This document shows, piece by piece, positions 54,679 through 63,798 of a stretch of 64,000 nucleotides of DNA. The DNA comes from Bacillus sp. (in: firmicutes). Its GTDB lineage: Bacteria; Bacillota; Bacilli; Bacillales; Bacillaceae_J. Numbering within the stretch: the stretch's first letter is position 1; the number at the start of each line of letters is the position of its first letter. The notes under the pieces were generated by a model. It did not search any database. It saw nothing but the letters and a program-made list of their open reading frames with translations, and was not told the origin of the DNA. The stretch is from the NCBI GenBank assembly GCA_012842745.1, contig DUSF01000054.1, forward strand, positions 1 to 64,000, given 5' to 3'. Position numbers and translations under genes: made by a program.

Positions 54679-54876
54679 ATGGGAGCAATTGAACGTGAAG
54701 GATATGTATTTCATATAGAATTTAGTCAAATTACAAAAACAGCAGCAATCCATGTAACAAAAGAAGGCGATTTTGTTACAGAATTAACCTTCCCTTTTGA
54801 AGGAAATGAACCAACACAGGAGCATATAGACAATAAAATAGAGGATTATTTAAATTTAAATATGAAGGAATGGTGA
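54679..54876 (+). CDS. Small conserved protein (DUF5370-like)
   Basis: 65 aa, acidic, soluble: GAIEREGYVFHIEFSQITKT and FPFEGNEPTQEHIDNKIEDYL. It resembles short Bacillus proteins of unknown function; the DUF name is from memory. ATG 54679 follows AAGGTGGGG; the ATG at 54655 precedes that site. A weak hairpin follows at about 54862-54898. Confidence 0.6.
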   Translation: MGAIEREGYVFHIEFSQITKTAAIHVTKEGDFVTELTFPFEGNEPTQEHIDNKIEDYLNLNMKEW

Positions 54877-54897
54877 TGAAATATTTTTCACCTTTCC

Positions 54898-55092
54898 TCA
54901 TTGTTCTTCGCCCTCTTCAATTTTCTTGTCTTCATCTATCCTACTTAAAAACGGGATTGCTTTACTATTCATCACAAACCATATAAGAATTGGACCTAAA
55001 ACATTAAAAGCAAAAACGCCAATCACAATAGTCCAAATAAATGGTGTTGTATTCAAAACATTCACATAGAACCATGAATGATAAAAATCCAT
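54898..55092 (-). CDS. Small membrane protein, hypothetical
   Basis: 64 aa. Residues about 17-45 form one or two membrane segments (FIWTIVIGVFAFNVLGPILI) and the C-terminus is highly acidic (RIDEDKKIEEGEEQ). It is divergent from the germination operon. The ribosome site is weak. I do not recognise the family. Confidence 0.5.
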   Translation of the reverse strand: MDFYHSWFYVNVLNTTPFIWTIVIGVFAFNVLGPILIWFVMNSKAIPFLSRIDEDKKIEEGEEQ

Positions 55093-55249
55093 CGATAATC
55101 GCCCTTCCCGATCTTATTTTCCCGTTCAGCAATAATCTGTAATTTTACCTCCCTATTTTCTCCTTTCGCACAATATTTAATCCAGACATTGAATAAAACA
55201 CGATTGTAAAGGAAAGAAAATAATAGGAAGGTGTGAAGGGGTACCGTAT

Positions 55250-56929
55250 ATGGAAAATAGAATGAAAGAGAAGCTCCAAAAACAACTTGTAGAAAATATT
55301 GATAAAAATATCGCAACAATAAACGATATCCTTGGTGAAAATACAGATTTGGCACAAAAGGATTTTGTATTTCATGCTCAAACTGATATTAAAATGGTTT
55401 GTTTTTATATTGATGGTTTAACGAATACACAAGAAATTGAAGGAGTGCTTAATTCCTTCTTTTTTAAGGCTCCAGAACTAATTGTAAATAGTAATGTTGG
55501 TCCAATAAAACAAGATATTGCTAAAAAAATAACAGAAAATCTAATTACCCACCCTTCTGCAATAATCATAAAAACAGTAAAAGAAGTTATAAATGAAATT
55601 TTAATGGGTAATACTATATTTTTTATTGAATGCTGTAAAGAAGCAATTATGATTTCTTCAAAAGGCTGGGATACGCGTTCGGTAGAAGAGCCTGCAACAG
55701 AACAAGTTGTAAGAGGACCAAGGGACGGATTCACTGAAAATGTAAGATCAAATACCGCATTAGTTCGCCGCCGTATCCGTGATCCATTATTCCGAATAGA
55801 AAGTATGAAAATTGGTACAAAATCTAAAACAGATATTAATATCGCTTATTTAAAAGGGACTGTGAAAGAGGATATTCTTCAAGAGGTTAAAAGTAGACTG
55901 AAAAAAATAAAAATTGATGCCGTATTAGAAAGCGGCTACATCGAAGAACTTATTGAAGATGCTCCACTTTCACCCTTTCCCACTGTTCAAAGTACAGAAC
56001 GTCCTGATAAGGTGGCAGCAGCTCTTCTTGAGGGTAGGATTGCCATTTTTGTTGATAATACGCCATTTGTCTTAATTGTGCCTTCTTATTTTTGGCAGTT
56101 TTTGCAAGCTAGTGATGATTATTATTCAAGATTTTATACAGGTACTTTTTACAGGGTGATCCGCTATATTGCGTTTGTTTTAAGCCTAACCTTACCGTCT
56201 ATATATGTCATGCTTGTAAGCTTTCATCAAGAAATGATACCTACCCCATTGGCGCTGACGATTGCTTCCGGTCGTGAGATTGTTCCATATCCAGTGCTTT
56301 TAGAAGCAATCATTATGGAGATTGCATTTGAACTTATGCGTGAAGCGGGTTTACGGATGCCAAAGCCTGTTGGGCAGGCTGTTAGTATTGTTGGGTCTTT
56401 AATCATTGGGCAAGCAGCTGTACAGGCTGGGCTTGTGTCACCTTTTATGGTTATTGTTGTTGCCTTAACGGGCATTGCTTCTTTTGCAATTCCAAACTAT
56501 TCGGCATCATTTTCAATCCGGGTCATCCGTTTTCCGTTGTTGATTGCATCAGGAACCATGGGTTTATTAGGTTTTGCTGCTACTTTCTTCATACTGGCTA
56601 TTCATGCGATTTCCATTCGCTCTTTTGGGGAGCCGTATTTAGCACCGGCAACACCATTTAAACCATCAGATCAAAAAGATGCTATCTTCCGCTTTCCTTG
56701 GTGGAAAATGATTAGCCAGCCTGATTTAGCTGAGGGACAGGAAGACCGTGCAAAGGAAGAGCAAAAACCCCTGCCACCAAAAATTCAACAAGATAAGGCA
56801 AACAAAAAAGCGATGAAAGACGATAGCGTGAAGCAAGCAGAACAACAAAATGTAATTGAACAGAGTCGAGCACAATCCAAAAAAAGGTTTAGAAAACCGA
56901 AGAAACTGAAAGGAGAGAGCAACGAATGA
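55250..56929 (+). CDS. gerAA: Spore germination receptor subunit A (GerA family)
   Basis: 559-aa A subunit of a germinant receptor in the inner spore membrane. A large N-terminal cytosolic part (1-245) includes the usual ESGYIEELIEDAPLSPFPTVQSTERPDKV region (in parts), then about six membrane helices (LPSIYVMLVSFH, PFPV-like YPVLLEAIIMEIAFELMREAG, GQAVSIVGSLIIGQAAVQAG) and a lysine-rich tail. It overlaps the C-subunit gene by 4 nt. AAGGGG lies about 7 nt before the ATG. Germinant cannot be deduced. The ger symbol marks the family, not orthology. Confidence 0.93.
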   Translation: MENRMKEKLQKQLVENIDKNIATINDILGENTDLAQKDFVFHAQTDIKMVCFYIDGLTNTQEIEGVLNSFFFKAPELIVNSNVGPIKQDIAKKITENLITHPSAIIIKTVKEVINEILMGNTIFFIECCKEAIMISSKGWDTRSVEEPATEQVVRGPRDGFTENVRSNTALVRRRIRDPLFRIESMKIGTKSKTDINIAYLKGTVKEDILQEVKSRLKKIKIDAVLESGYIEELIEDAPLSPFPTVQSTERPDKVAAALLEGRIAIFVDNTPFVLIVPSYFWQFLQASDDYYSRFYTGTFYRVIRYIAFVLSLTLPSIYVMLVSFHQEMIPTPLALTIASGREIVPYPVLLEAIIMEIAFELMREAGLRMPKPVGQAVSIVGSLIIGQAAVQAGLVSPFMVIVVALTGIASFAIPNYSASFSIRVIRFPLLIASGTMGLLGFAATFFILAIHAISIRSFGEPYLAPATPFKPSDQKDAIFRFPWWKMISQPDLAEGQEDRAKEEQKPLPPKIQQDKANKKAMKDDSVKQAEQQNVIEQSRAQSKKRFRKPKKLKGESNE

Positions 56930-58134
56930 CAAAATATGTATTACTACCATTTGTTCTTGTTGTCATCTTCCTTTCAGGCTGTTCAGGTAAAAGAGAAATT
57001 AACGAATTAGCACTTGTAATGGCCGTTGGTATAGATAAAGTCGAAAATCAAAAAGAAGGGGAATCTAATCAATATGAGGTAACGGTTGAGGTTGCTCGTC
57101 CAGCTGATGCAAGGGGACAAACAGGGGCTCCAGCTGGGAATACCGGAGACCCTGTTTGGTCAGCATCAGCTCGAGGTAAAACAATATTTGAGGCGATCCG
57201 ACACTTAGCTAGTTTCTCTACAAGAAAAGTGTTTTGGGCGCATAATTTTATTATCGTTGTAAACGAAGATGTGGCAAGAGATGGAATAAAAGATATTATT
57301 GATTTTTTTACAAGGAATCCAGAACTGCGGATGCGGACTTGGATTGCCATTACACCTGACAAAGCAAAGGATATCATTTCAACAATGACAGGATTGGAGG
57401 TCATTCCTGGGGAGGCTCTTGACAAACTTTATCGTTACACAGATATATCTGGGGCCGCCCCGAAAACGGAACTACTTGATGTTCAAGCGGCGTACCTTAG
57501 TGAAACAACACAGCCAATCATCGCGAGAATGCGGCTTATTGAGCGAGGCGTTTCAAATAAAAAACAAGGTCAAGCTGGTGCAATAAAGCAAGTAGAGTTG
57601 GAAGGAGCAGGCGTTTTTAAGGGTGACAAGCTCATTGGAACGTTGGACAGGGAGGAGGCAAAGGCAGCCGTTTTATTTATTGAAAAGGTAAAATCGCAAA
57701 TCGTTGTTCTAACGTGCCCAAAGAATTCAGAGGAATTTATTACGGGAGAAATAGTTCATGACAGGTTCAATGTAGCGCCATCATATGTAAATGGTAAACC
57801 TGCTTTTATGGTTGACTTCAATGTATTTGTGAATGTAGTCGAAGCGGGCTGTCCGTTCTCCATTGCAAACCAGGAAGATGTAAGAACGCTTGAAAAAGGA
57901 ATGGAGAATGAAATAAAGGGAAATATCGAAAAATTACTAAAAAAAGCACAACACGAGTATAATTCGGATTTCCTTGAGTTGGGGCAACGATTCAATAATA
58001 AGTTCCCTAGAGAGTGGAAGGACATTAAGAAAACATGGGATTCAACTTTTGCTGATGCAACGATAATAGTAAATGTTGATGCAAAAGTGAAAGGCGGAGT
58101 TTTATTATACACTCCAACCCGTTCCGGAAAATAA
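56926..58134 (+). CDS. gerAC: Spore germination lipoprotein subunit C (GerAC family)
   Basis: 402 aa, Ger(x)C protein with lipobox LSGC after its signal peptide, anchored on the outer face of the inner spore membrane. Conserved REINELALVMAVGIDK and the three-domain fold size fit GerBC. It starts within the A gene end and is followed by the B gene after 13 nt. The order A-C-B differs from the A-B-C of B. subtilis gerA but is common in other operons. Confidence 0.92.
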   Translation: MTKYVLLPFVLVVIFLSGCSGKREINELALVMAVGIDKVENQKEGESNQYEVTVEVARPADARGQTGAPAGNTGDPVWSASARGKTIFEAIRHLASFSTRKVFWAHNFIIVVNEDVARDGIKDIIDFFTRNPELRMRTWIAITPDKAKDIISTMTGLEVIPGEALDKLYRYTDISGAAPKTELLDVQAAYLSETTQPIIARMRLIERGVSNKKQGQAGAIKQVELEGAGVFKGDKLIGTLDREEAKAAVLFIEKVKSQIVVLTCPKNSEEFITGEIVHDRFNVAPSYVNGKPAFMVDFNVFVNVVEAGCPFSIANQEDVRTLEKGMENEIKGNIEKLLKKAQHEYNSDFLELGQRFNNKFPREWKDIKKTWDSTFADATIIVNVDAKVKGGVLLYTPTRSGK

Positions 58135-58147
58135 TGAGGGATGAACG

Positions 58148-59233
58148 ATGAGAGTTCAAATCACAAATGGAATGTTAATGGGATTAATCATTAACATGGT
58201 ATACGCAAAAGCGATTGGTCTTACGCAGGGAAGTATGGCACGTGAAGTGGGGCGTGATATATGGCTTTCAACGATAATTTCGAGTGTAATCGCTGCTGTT
58301 TTTATCGTATTCATTGTTTTAATTATGCAGCGGATGCCTGAAGGCGATTTAATAGACCAAGGTAAGAAACTAATTGGCGTTTGGTTTGAAAAACTATTAG
58401 GGATTATCTTTTTTGTCTTTTTTCTAAGTTCGATTGGCCCAATTATGGCAACGTTTGTTTATCATTTAAAAGATTATTTTTTACCTGATGCACATACAAG
58501 TATTTTTATTGTTGTTGCTATAGTAGTAGGCTGCTATGCTATTTATTTTGGTATTGAAGTCATTTCCCGTATGGCGCTTGTCGGCGTTTTTTCTATTTTA
58601 AGCTTAAATATTTTATTGTTACTTGGCTCATTGGAAAAGTTTGATATACGTGAGCTATTGCCGGTATTTGAGTCAGGAGTTGTGAATACTGCTGTGGCTG
58701 GTCGCCATTTGCTCGCTGATTGGACGATGGTGTTTATGATGGTAGCGCTTATTTTGCCAAATGTGAAAGGGATGAAGGTTTGGAAACGATCCAATTTGGC
58801 TGGTGTTCTATATGGGGCAGGATTTATTTTGATGTGGCCGATTGTTGAAACGGGTGTCTTGTCGGCGCATGTTGCTGGTGAGTATGTTGTATCATGCATG
58901 CAAATGGCAAGAAGCGCCCAAATTGGCCTATATATCCATCGTTATGAAATGATAATGGTTGCATTTTTTGCAATTTCCACTTTAATACAAATTATGATGA
59001 GCCTATATTGTTCATCCATTTCCTTACAAAAAGTGTTCGGGATGAAAAGCTATCGCCCCTTGATAATACCAGTAGGGCTTTTATTTGGAGGCTTCGGCTA
59101 TTGGATTGTATTTGATCATGCCCGTGCGATGCGCTTTATTGAAAATGAGTGGATTGGCATTTCGTTATCAATAGCAATTTGTGTACCGTTATTTATTTGG
59201 TTGATTGGATTGGCTTTGAAGGAGCGGTTGTAA
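58148..59233 (+). CDS. gerAB: Spore germination permease-like subunit B (GerAB family)
   Basis: 361 aa, about ten membrane helices, of the amino acid-polyamine permease-related spore permease family; this subunit binds the germinant in studied receptors. N-terminal RVQITNGMLMGLIINM replaces the common ISxxQ pattern. A terminator overlaps its stop codon (59222-59246), so the operon ends here and has no D subunit. Confidence 0.92.
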   Translation: MRVQITNGMLMGLIINMVYAKAIGLTQGSMAREVGRDIWLSTIISSVIAAVFIVFIVLIMQRMPEGDLIDQGKKLIGVWFEKLLGIIFFVFFLSSIGPIMATFVYHLKDYFLPDAHTSIFIVVAIVVGCYAIYFGIEVISRMALVGVFSILSLNILLLLGSLEKFDIRELLPVFESGVVNTAVAGRHLLADWTMVFMMVALILPNVKGMKVWKRSNLAGVLYGAGFILMWPIVETGVLSAHVAGEYVVSCMQMARSAQIGLYIHRYEMIMVAFFAISTLIQIMMSLYCSSISLQKVFGMKSYRPLIIPVGLLFGGFGYWIVFDHARAMRFIENEWIGISLSIAICVPLFIWLIGLALKERL

Positions 59234-59246
59234 TCGCTCTTTTTTT
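59222..59246 (+). terminator. Terminator overlapping the gerAB stop codon
   Basis: GAGCG/CGCTC stem around GTTGTAAT, followed by seven T. The TAA stop lies within the loop. Confidence 0.75.
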
Positions 59247-59327
59247 CTTGTTAATCGTACTACAAATTCCCTTTATGGGCGAATATTTTAAAAGAAAAAA
59301 AGAGGGTTTCCCCTCAAGCCAACTTCT

Positions 59328-59591
59328 TTATGGTGCTGGATCTAAATAATAAAAAATTATTATTATTAATATGAAATATAGGAATTGGCGGAATAATTTA
59401 TTTATTGTACTTTTTCTAAGATTCTTTATCAAATCAACCACTTGTAAAATGATAAATGTTAGCCAAAGTAAAAAACGTAGAAAGTATGGAACTACTGATA
59501 AAGAACCTACTAAGAAAATAATTAAACCTAGTATATAAGCGTAAAGTAATCCTAAGCCTATATATATGATATTGCCTAAATTTTTTTTCAT
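59328..59591 (-). CDS. Small membrane protein, hypothetical
   Basis: 87 aa with three hydrophobic segments (about 8-28, 32-53 and 68-83). It lies 4 nt after the lipase-like half gene and is probably cotranscribed. I do not recognise the family; an accessory role for the secreted protein is possible. Ribosome site weak (AAGGAAT). Confidence 0.55.
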   Translation of the reverse strand: MKKNLGNIIYIGLGLLYAYILGLIIFLVGSLSVVPYFLRFLLWLTFIILQVVDLIKNLRKSTINKLFRQFLYFILIIIIFYYLDPAP

Positions 59592-59595
59592 AATG

Positions 59596-60966
59596 CTATT
59601 CCTTAATTAAAATTCTTTGGTATATCCATGAGAAAATTTTGTTCTGATGATTTATATTTGTATGTGCTGTATAATTACGATTTCCAAAATATACAAATCT
59701 TTGATTGAAATTAATTGGATATAAGCTACTTTCTTTCTTTATTTGTTTCGTTGATGGAATTCCTAATGCGCTTCCGCCGGTAACCCAGTCATCTCCAAAA
59801 GCATACCCTAATCCTAATTCCCCACCTGGTGTTTCATCTTCAATTCCATTTTCATCATTTTCTAAATTTGGATAACTTTTTCCCGTCTTTTCATTAAACA
59901 ATTGTCTAAATGTATTAAAAACTTCCTGAGATGTTATAGTGGAATTATTAACTTTTATTTCTTCTAAAAAAGGAGTCCCTGAGTAATATGAATCAGTAAT
60001 TATTCCACCTACACCATAATAATTAGTGTCCTTTTGATTTAGACTATATGTCAATCCTTGCCTTTTACATAAACTGCTATTTTCATTGTACCATAAGTAG
60101 CTATCATCTCGATCTAAGTCAGAAAGAACGGTTCCACATGGACCTGGGTTTGTTTTGGCGTTTGATCCCCAATGTGGCGTAGAAACAGTTATTAATTTTT
60201 TTACTTTAGGATCTGTATCATCCATTAAATTCTCTATATAATATCTAGAAACAAGGCCACCAGCGCTATGTCCTACTAAGTTAAATTGAGCTCTTTGTTT
60301 ACCAGATTCATATAAAGTAAAATCGACACCAGAGTTTTTACTAGAAAAATGATTTTCTAAATTATTTAAATAACCTTCAAGTTCTTGGCCTGCATAAGAA
60401 ATATGCCAGTTTCCCTCCCAGTTAAATGCAAATAACTGTTTATTTCTTTTGTAGCCTTTATTTTCCAAATAATTTGCAAGCTCTCCCTCTTTGACTTTTC
60501 TAATAAACTGTAAGTCAATTTCTCGATAATCAAGTGTAGTACCTTTTGTATATTTTTTTCCTGTAAATGTTTTATCACTAGAGATATCAATCTGAAACTC
60601 ACCTCTGGTATCCTTAGAATCAGTTAACGCAGACCAATGGGCGCCATTCCAGACAAAAGTTTCAGCACCCCACCCAGATCCAGTATTTGAGAGAATCCCA
60701 TGAATCAATACAATCGGTGCTTTGAAAGGAATCTTGGGTTTATCATCAATTCCATCATGATCTCCATCATCATCCGTATCTTTCTTATTAGGTTTTGATG
60801 CGAAAGTCCATGCATTAATGGATGACGGTATTGTGCTTGTACTAGACGCTAATAAGGTATTGTTTTTCATATTTATATTTCTAGATGTAGAAGTTTCATT
60901 ATCAATGAATTTTTTCAAACTATTTATAACACTTTCAGGGAGTTCTATAGATATTTCCTCTTCCAA
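59596..60966 (-). CDS. Lipase-like C-terminal half of an interrupted secreted protein
   Basis: 456 codons of alpha/beta-hydrolase. APIVLIHGILSN carries the oxyanion region; the nucleophile Ser is in GHSAGGLVSRYY; STPHWGSNA follows; likely Asp and His are in the C-terminal part (AHTNINHQ). It is in the same frame as the vWA gene upstream, parted only by one TGA (61066-61068), and the join region DSDEDGIPDIEELE continues smoothly. The nominal TTG start at 60966 has no ribosome site, so without read-through this half is probably not made. Together they would be one protein of about 1113 residues. Confidence 0.75.
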   Translation of the reverse strand: MEEEISIELPESVINSLKKFIDNETSTSRNINMKNNTLLASSTSTIPSSINAWTFASKPNKKDTDDDGDHDGIDDKPKIPFKAPIVLIHGILSNTGSGWGAETFVWNGAHWSALTDSKDTRGEFQIDISSDKTFTGKKYTKGTTLDYREIDLQFIRKVKEGELANYLENKGYKRNKQLFAFNWEGNWHISYAGQELEGYLNNLENHFSSKNSGVDFTLYESGKQRAQFNLVGHSAGGLVSRYYIENLMDDTDPKVKKLITVSTPHWGSNAKTNPGPCGTVLSDLDRDDSYLWYNENSSLCKRQGLTYSLNQKDTNYYGVGGIITDSYYSGTPFLEEIKVNNSTITSQEVFNTFRQLFNEKTGKSYPNLENDENGIEDETPGGELGLGYAFGDDWVTGGSALGIPSTKQIKKESSLYPINFNQRFVYFGNRNYTAHTNINHQNKIFSWIYQRILIKE

Positions 60967-61065
60967 CTCTTCAATATCAGGTATTCCATCTTCATCGGAA
61001 TCAGTTAGGTCACCTTCTTGTGGCTGTTTAAGTAATTTTGAAATTGTTCCATCAGCTAATCTAAT

Positions 61066-61068
61066 TCA
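61066..61068 (-). other. In-frame TGA that splits the vWA-lipase gene
   Basis: On the minus strand the codons read ...GCC ACA AAT GAC GGT TTT TGA ATT AGA TTA GCT GAT... Relatives with this join usually have a Trp (DGFWIRL) at this place as I recall, so TGG to TGA is the simple explanation. It may be a true mutation, a read-through site or a sequence error. Confidence 0.75.
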
Positions 61069-62937
61069 AAAACCGTCATTTGTGGCACCGGATATTCTTT
61101 CTATAATCTTCTCTAAACTAATTGAGAAATTAGTGTTAATATCAGCGAAAATACCATCTGTTAGCCGATAAACGTCATCATAGAACGCCTGATAACGTGC
61201 AGGAGCGATAACAGATGTAATGATTCCATCATTTTTTAAATTATTTACTGCATCTTCCATTGAATTAACATCAGGAAAACGTGTTTCTTCTTTATAGTAA
61301 ACATCAGTAAGAAGAACGATAAATTTTGAAACATTACTTCTAAAGCCTGATCTACGTGCTTCTTCTAATGCGTCAACTGCCGATTCTGCTGCATCACCGC
61401 CACCACTTGCATAGATTTTACTAATTGCTGCTTTAAAATCTTCAGGTGTTGTAAACCATCCTATGCTTTTTGTTGAATTTATACCATCTGCAGTAATATC
61501 CTTATATTCAACCAAGCCAAGTCGTACATCAACCTTGTTATTGTCTAATTTATTAACAAAATCGATAATGTTATTTTTAACATTTGAGATATAAGAGCTC
61601 ATAGAGCCTGTTGAATCTATTACAAAAACAATATCAGCTTGTCCTTTTTCAATATTACTAGCTTGATTAAGCATTACCCAGTCATACAGTAATTTTGTTA
61701 CATCCATAACAAAATAAATGCTAAAATGATTAATAGTTGTCGATATTTTATTATTGTCCTTATCTACCATTGTTTCCAAAGGTATAAGTTTACTACTTTC
61801 ATCATCAAACCAAAAAATATTCAAATTTTCAATATTTGTATTTTCAAGTGTCTCGTCACTTATTGTAAACGATAACGTTGCTTCCTTAAAATCTGTGTCT
61901 AAACTAATATCAATTGGTTTTCCAATGATTCCTCTAATATCTTTTAGTAAAGGATTATCTGATTCATCTGTAATAGTAATATCATTATTGATGTCACCAT
62001 GTCCTAATATGGTTAAATTAGGAATAGCCTCATTTTCTTCGAAAAGATGTGTTAATTTTTTAGGAGAAATATCTTGAGAAATATTTTCCTCTCCATCGTT
62101 AATTCCATTGTTATCTGAATCAGCACTAAGAGGATTAAAGCCCATTTTTATTTCACTTCCATCAAGAAGACCATCGTTATCTGTATCAGGCATTAGTGGA
62201 TTCGTTTTGTAGATATTAACCTCTTCATAATCAGTTAATCCATCATTATCAGTATCTGGATTAGTAGGATCAGTCCCAAGATTAATTTCCTGTGAATTAG
62301 TTAATAAATCGCTATCGAAATCTTCTTCTCCGTCAAGTATTCCATTTTCATCAGTATCTTGTTTTGTAGGATCTGTATCCAGTGACAACACTTCAATACC
62401 ATCGGATAATCCATCATTATCAGTATCTGGGTTATATGGATCTGTACCGAAATTTTTTTCAGCTTTATCAATAAGTAAATCACCATCACTATCACTATCT
62501 GACATTGGATTTAAAACCTTTATAATATATTCTTCACTTTCTGAAACATGGCGTCGGTTTTCACTTGAAGGTTTTGGCCATAAGACTTTGACTTTAACTT
62601 TATGATTTCCGGGTTGACTAATTTTAGCAGTGAAATTGAATTCAACTTGATCATTAGGTTTTAAATTTCCAAATGTATAATGATTTAGTTCGATGTTATC
62701 AATTAATAATGTAGCTACTAACCCTTTATTGCCAGAGTAGGAAGGGACATTCTGATATGTAACATTGATGTCAAATTGTTGATCTATTAGAATACTTTTG
62801 GGTAGGTCTACTGTAGTAATCGGGTTATTGATTGCTTCCTTTGAGTCCCCTTTTGCAGATGTTGAAAGTGGTTGGAATACTGTTGTAAAAAGTAATAAAA
62901 TTATGAATAGTAGTTTACTTTTTTTAAAGTTTCTCAA
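61066..62937 (-). CDS. Secreted calcium-repeat and vWA protein, N-terminal half of an interrupted gene
   Basis: About 623 aa. A signal peptide ends near LSTSAKG. A beta-rich domain (30-145) is followed by five or six thrombospondin-type-3-like calcium repeats (DSDSDGDLL, NPDTDNDGLSDG, DTDENGILDG, NPDTDNDGLTDY, DTDNDGLLDG, about 150-290), another beta domain, and a von Willebrand A domain (from about 440) with MIDAS motif DSTGS and TD in LLTDVYY. It ends in ATNDGF then TGA. TTG 62937 has GGGAG 8 nt upstream; GTG 62946 is the longer option. Likely a surface or secreted adhesin-enzyme when full length. Confidence 0.82.
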   Translation of the reverse strand: MRNFKKSKLLFIILLLFTTVFQPLSTSAKGDSKEAINNPITTVDLPKSILIDQQFDINVTYQNVPSYSGNKGLVATLLIDNIELNHYTFGNLKPNDQVEFNFTAKISQPGNHKVKVKVLWPKPSSENRRHVSESEEYIIKVLNPMSDSDSDGDLLIDKAEKNFGTDPYNPDTDNDGLSDGIEVLSLDTDPTKQDTDENGILDGEEDFDSDLLTNSQEINLGTDPTNPDTDNDGLTDYEEVNIYKTNPLMPDTDNDGLLDGSEIKMGFNPLSADSDNNGINDGEENISQDISPKKLTHLFEENEAIPNLTILGHGDINNDITITDESDNPLLKDIRGIIGKPIDISLDTDFKEATLSFTISDETLENTNIENLNIFWFDDESSKLIPLETMVDKDNNKISTTINHFSIYFVMDVTKLLYDWVMLNQASNIEKGQADIVFVIDSTGSMSSYISNVKNNIIDFVNKLDNNKVDVRLGLVEYKDITADGINSTKSIGWFTTPEDFKAAISKIYASGGGDAAESAVDALEEARRSGFRSNVSKFIVLLTDVYYKEETRFPDVNSMEDAVNNLKNDGIITSVIAPARYQAFYDDVYRLTDGIFADINTNFSISLEKIIERISGATNDGF

Positions 62938-62950
62938 TTTAATCACTCCC

Positions 62951-63478
62951 TTAATCTAAAAACTTTTCTCTAAAGTTCTCAATAAAATATTTTATTTCTT
63001 GTGCTTTTAAATTATCGTTATCAGAGTCTGTGGAGTTTAATTGAGCATTATCCATTGAATTTAAGGTTAAATGGATTGTGTCTTTTGTTGTTGTAAAATT
63101 TTGTGATTGATTATTTATCTCACTATTTAGTTGAACTTTTTCTTTGGTTCCATCCGAATTATTTGATAAATCGCTAAAATCATTGGAAAGGTCATTCATG
63201 ATTTTCTTTTTCAGAGTTCGCCATTCTTTTAGTAATAAATCTTTTTCCGCAGTATTGTTTTCCTCATTAAGTGTTTCAACCTTAAGCCATACTTTGTCAC
63301 TTGTTTTCGAGAGCAAAAGTAATGCTTCGTTTACTGAATAAGTATCCAAGTCTGAGATGTTAGTTAACTCTTTGTTTGTCCCTGATGATTCATCAAAATT
63401 GAAATTTGCACTAACAATAGAGGTCAAAAATAAAATAAGTGCAAAAATCAATGAAGAGAAGAAAAATATGTTTTTCAT
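62951..63478 (-). CDS. Secreted hypothetical protein
   Basis: 175 aa with a signal peptide (hydrophobic 6-23, cleavage near IVSANF). The mature part is hydrophilic, rich in N, D, S and K, with helical stretches (SVNEALLLLSKTSDKVWLKV). No known family. ATG 63478 has AGGAGTGAG upstream; a longer frame to 63520 does not. It lies 13 nt before the vWA gene, so it is the first gene of that operon and may be a chaperone or partner of the secreted protein. Confidence 0.7.
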   Translation of the reverse strand: MKNIFFFSSLIFALILFLTSIVSANFNFDESSGTNKELTNISDLDTYSVNEALLLLSKTSDKVWLKVETLNEENNTAEKDLLLKEWRTLKKKIMNDLSNDFSDLSNNSDGTKEKVQLNSEINNQSQNFTTTKDTIHLTLNSMDNAQLNSTDSDNDNLKAQEIKYFIENFREKFLD

Positions 63479-63798
63479 CTTACTCACTCCTATAAATTTA
63501 TAAATAGCCCAATGTATCAATTAACAAATGTGCCCTCCTTCTAATTGTGAATTATTGGGATATATGTAAATTTTAGCGGTTTGTTACTTTAAAATAAATA
63601 AAAATGTAAAATTATTGAAAATATGCAACAAATTAAAAATATGTTATAAATAAATTTCTTCAAAAAAGTAAAATAAAAAGCGAGAAGTTAATAAAACACT
63701 TTGCTCTTTTTTTGTTATCTTTTTCATTAAATATAGGAATTCAACATAAATTTACAGAAAGGGTGTGTTAGCTTTATTAACTTAAAGGGGAGATAAGG
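63479..63798. other. Gene-free region between the secreted-protein operon and spoVR
   Basis: About 320 bp, very AT-rich. It must hold the divergent promoters of both units. I see several TATAAT-like runs but no box pair clear enough to name, and no repeat or RNA gene. Confidence 0.5.

Noticed and set aside
55145..55381. Minus-strand frames over the start of gerAA
   Set aside because: They overlap the well-supported gerAA start and have no family likeness.
59149..59349. 66-codon hydrophobic frame at the gerAB end, possible GerD-type subunit
   Set aside because: It overlaps gerAB for half its length, has no usable start after AAGGAG, and the operon terminator lies inside it.
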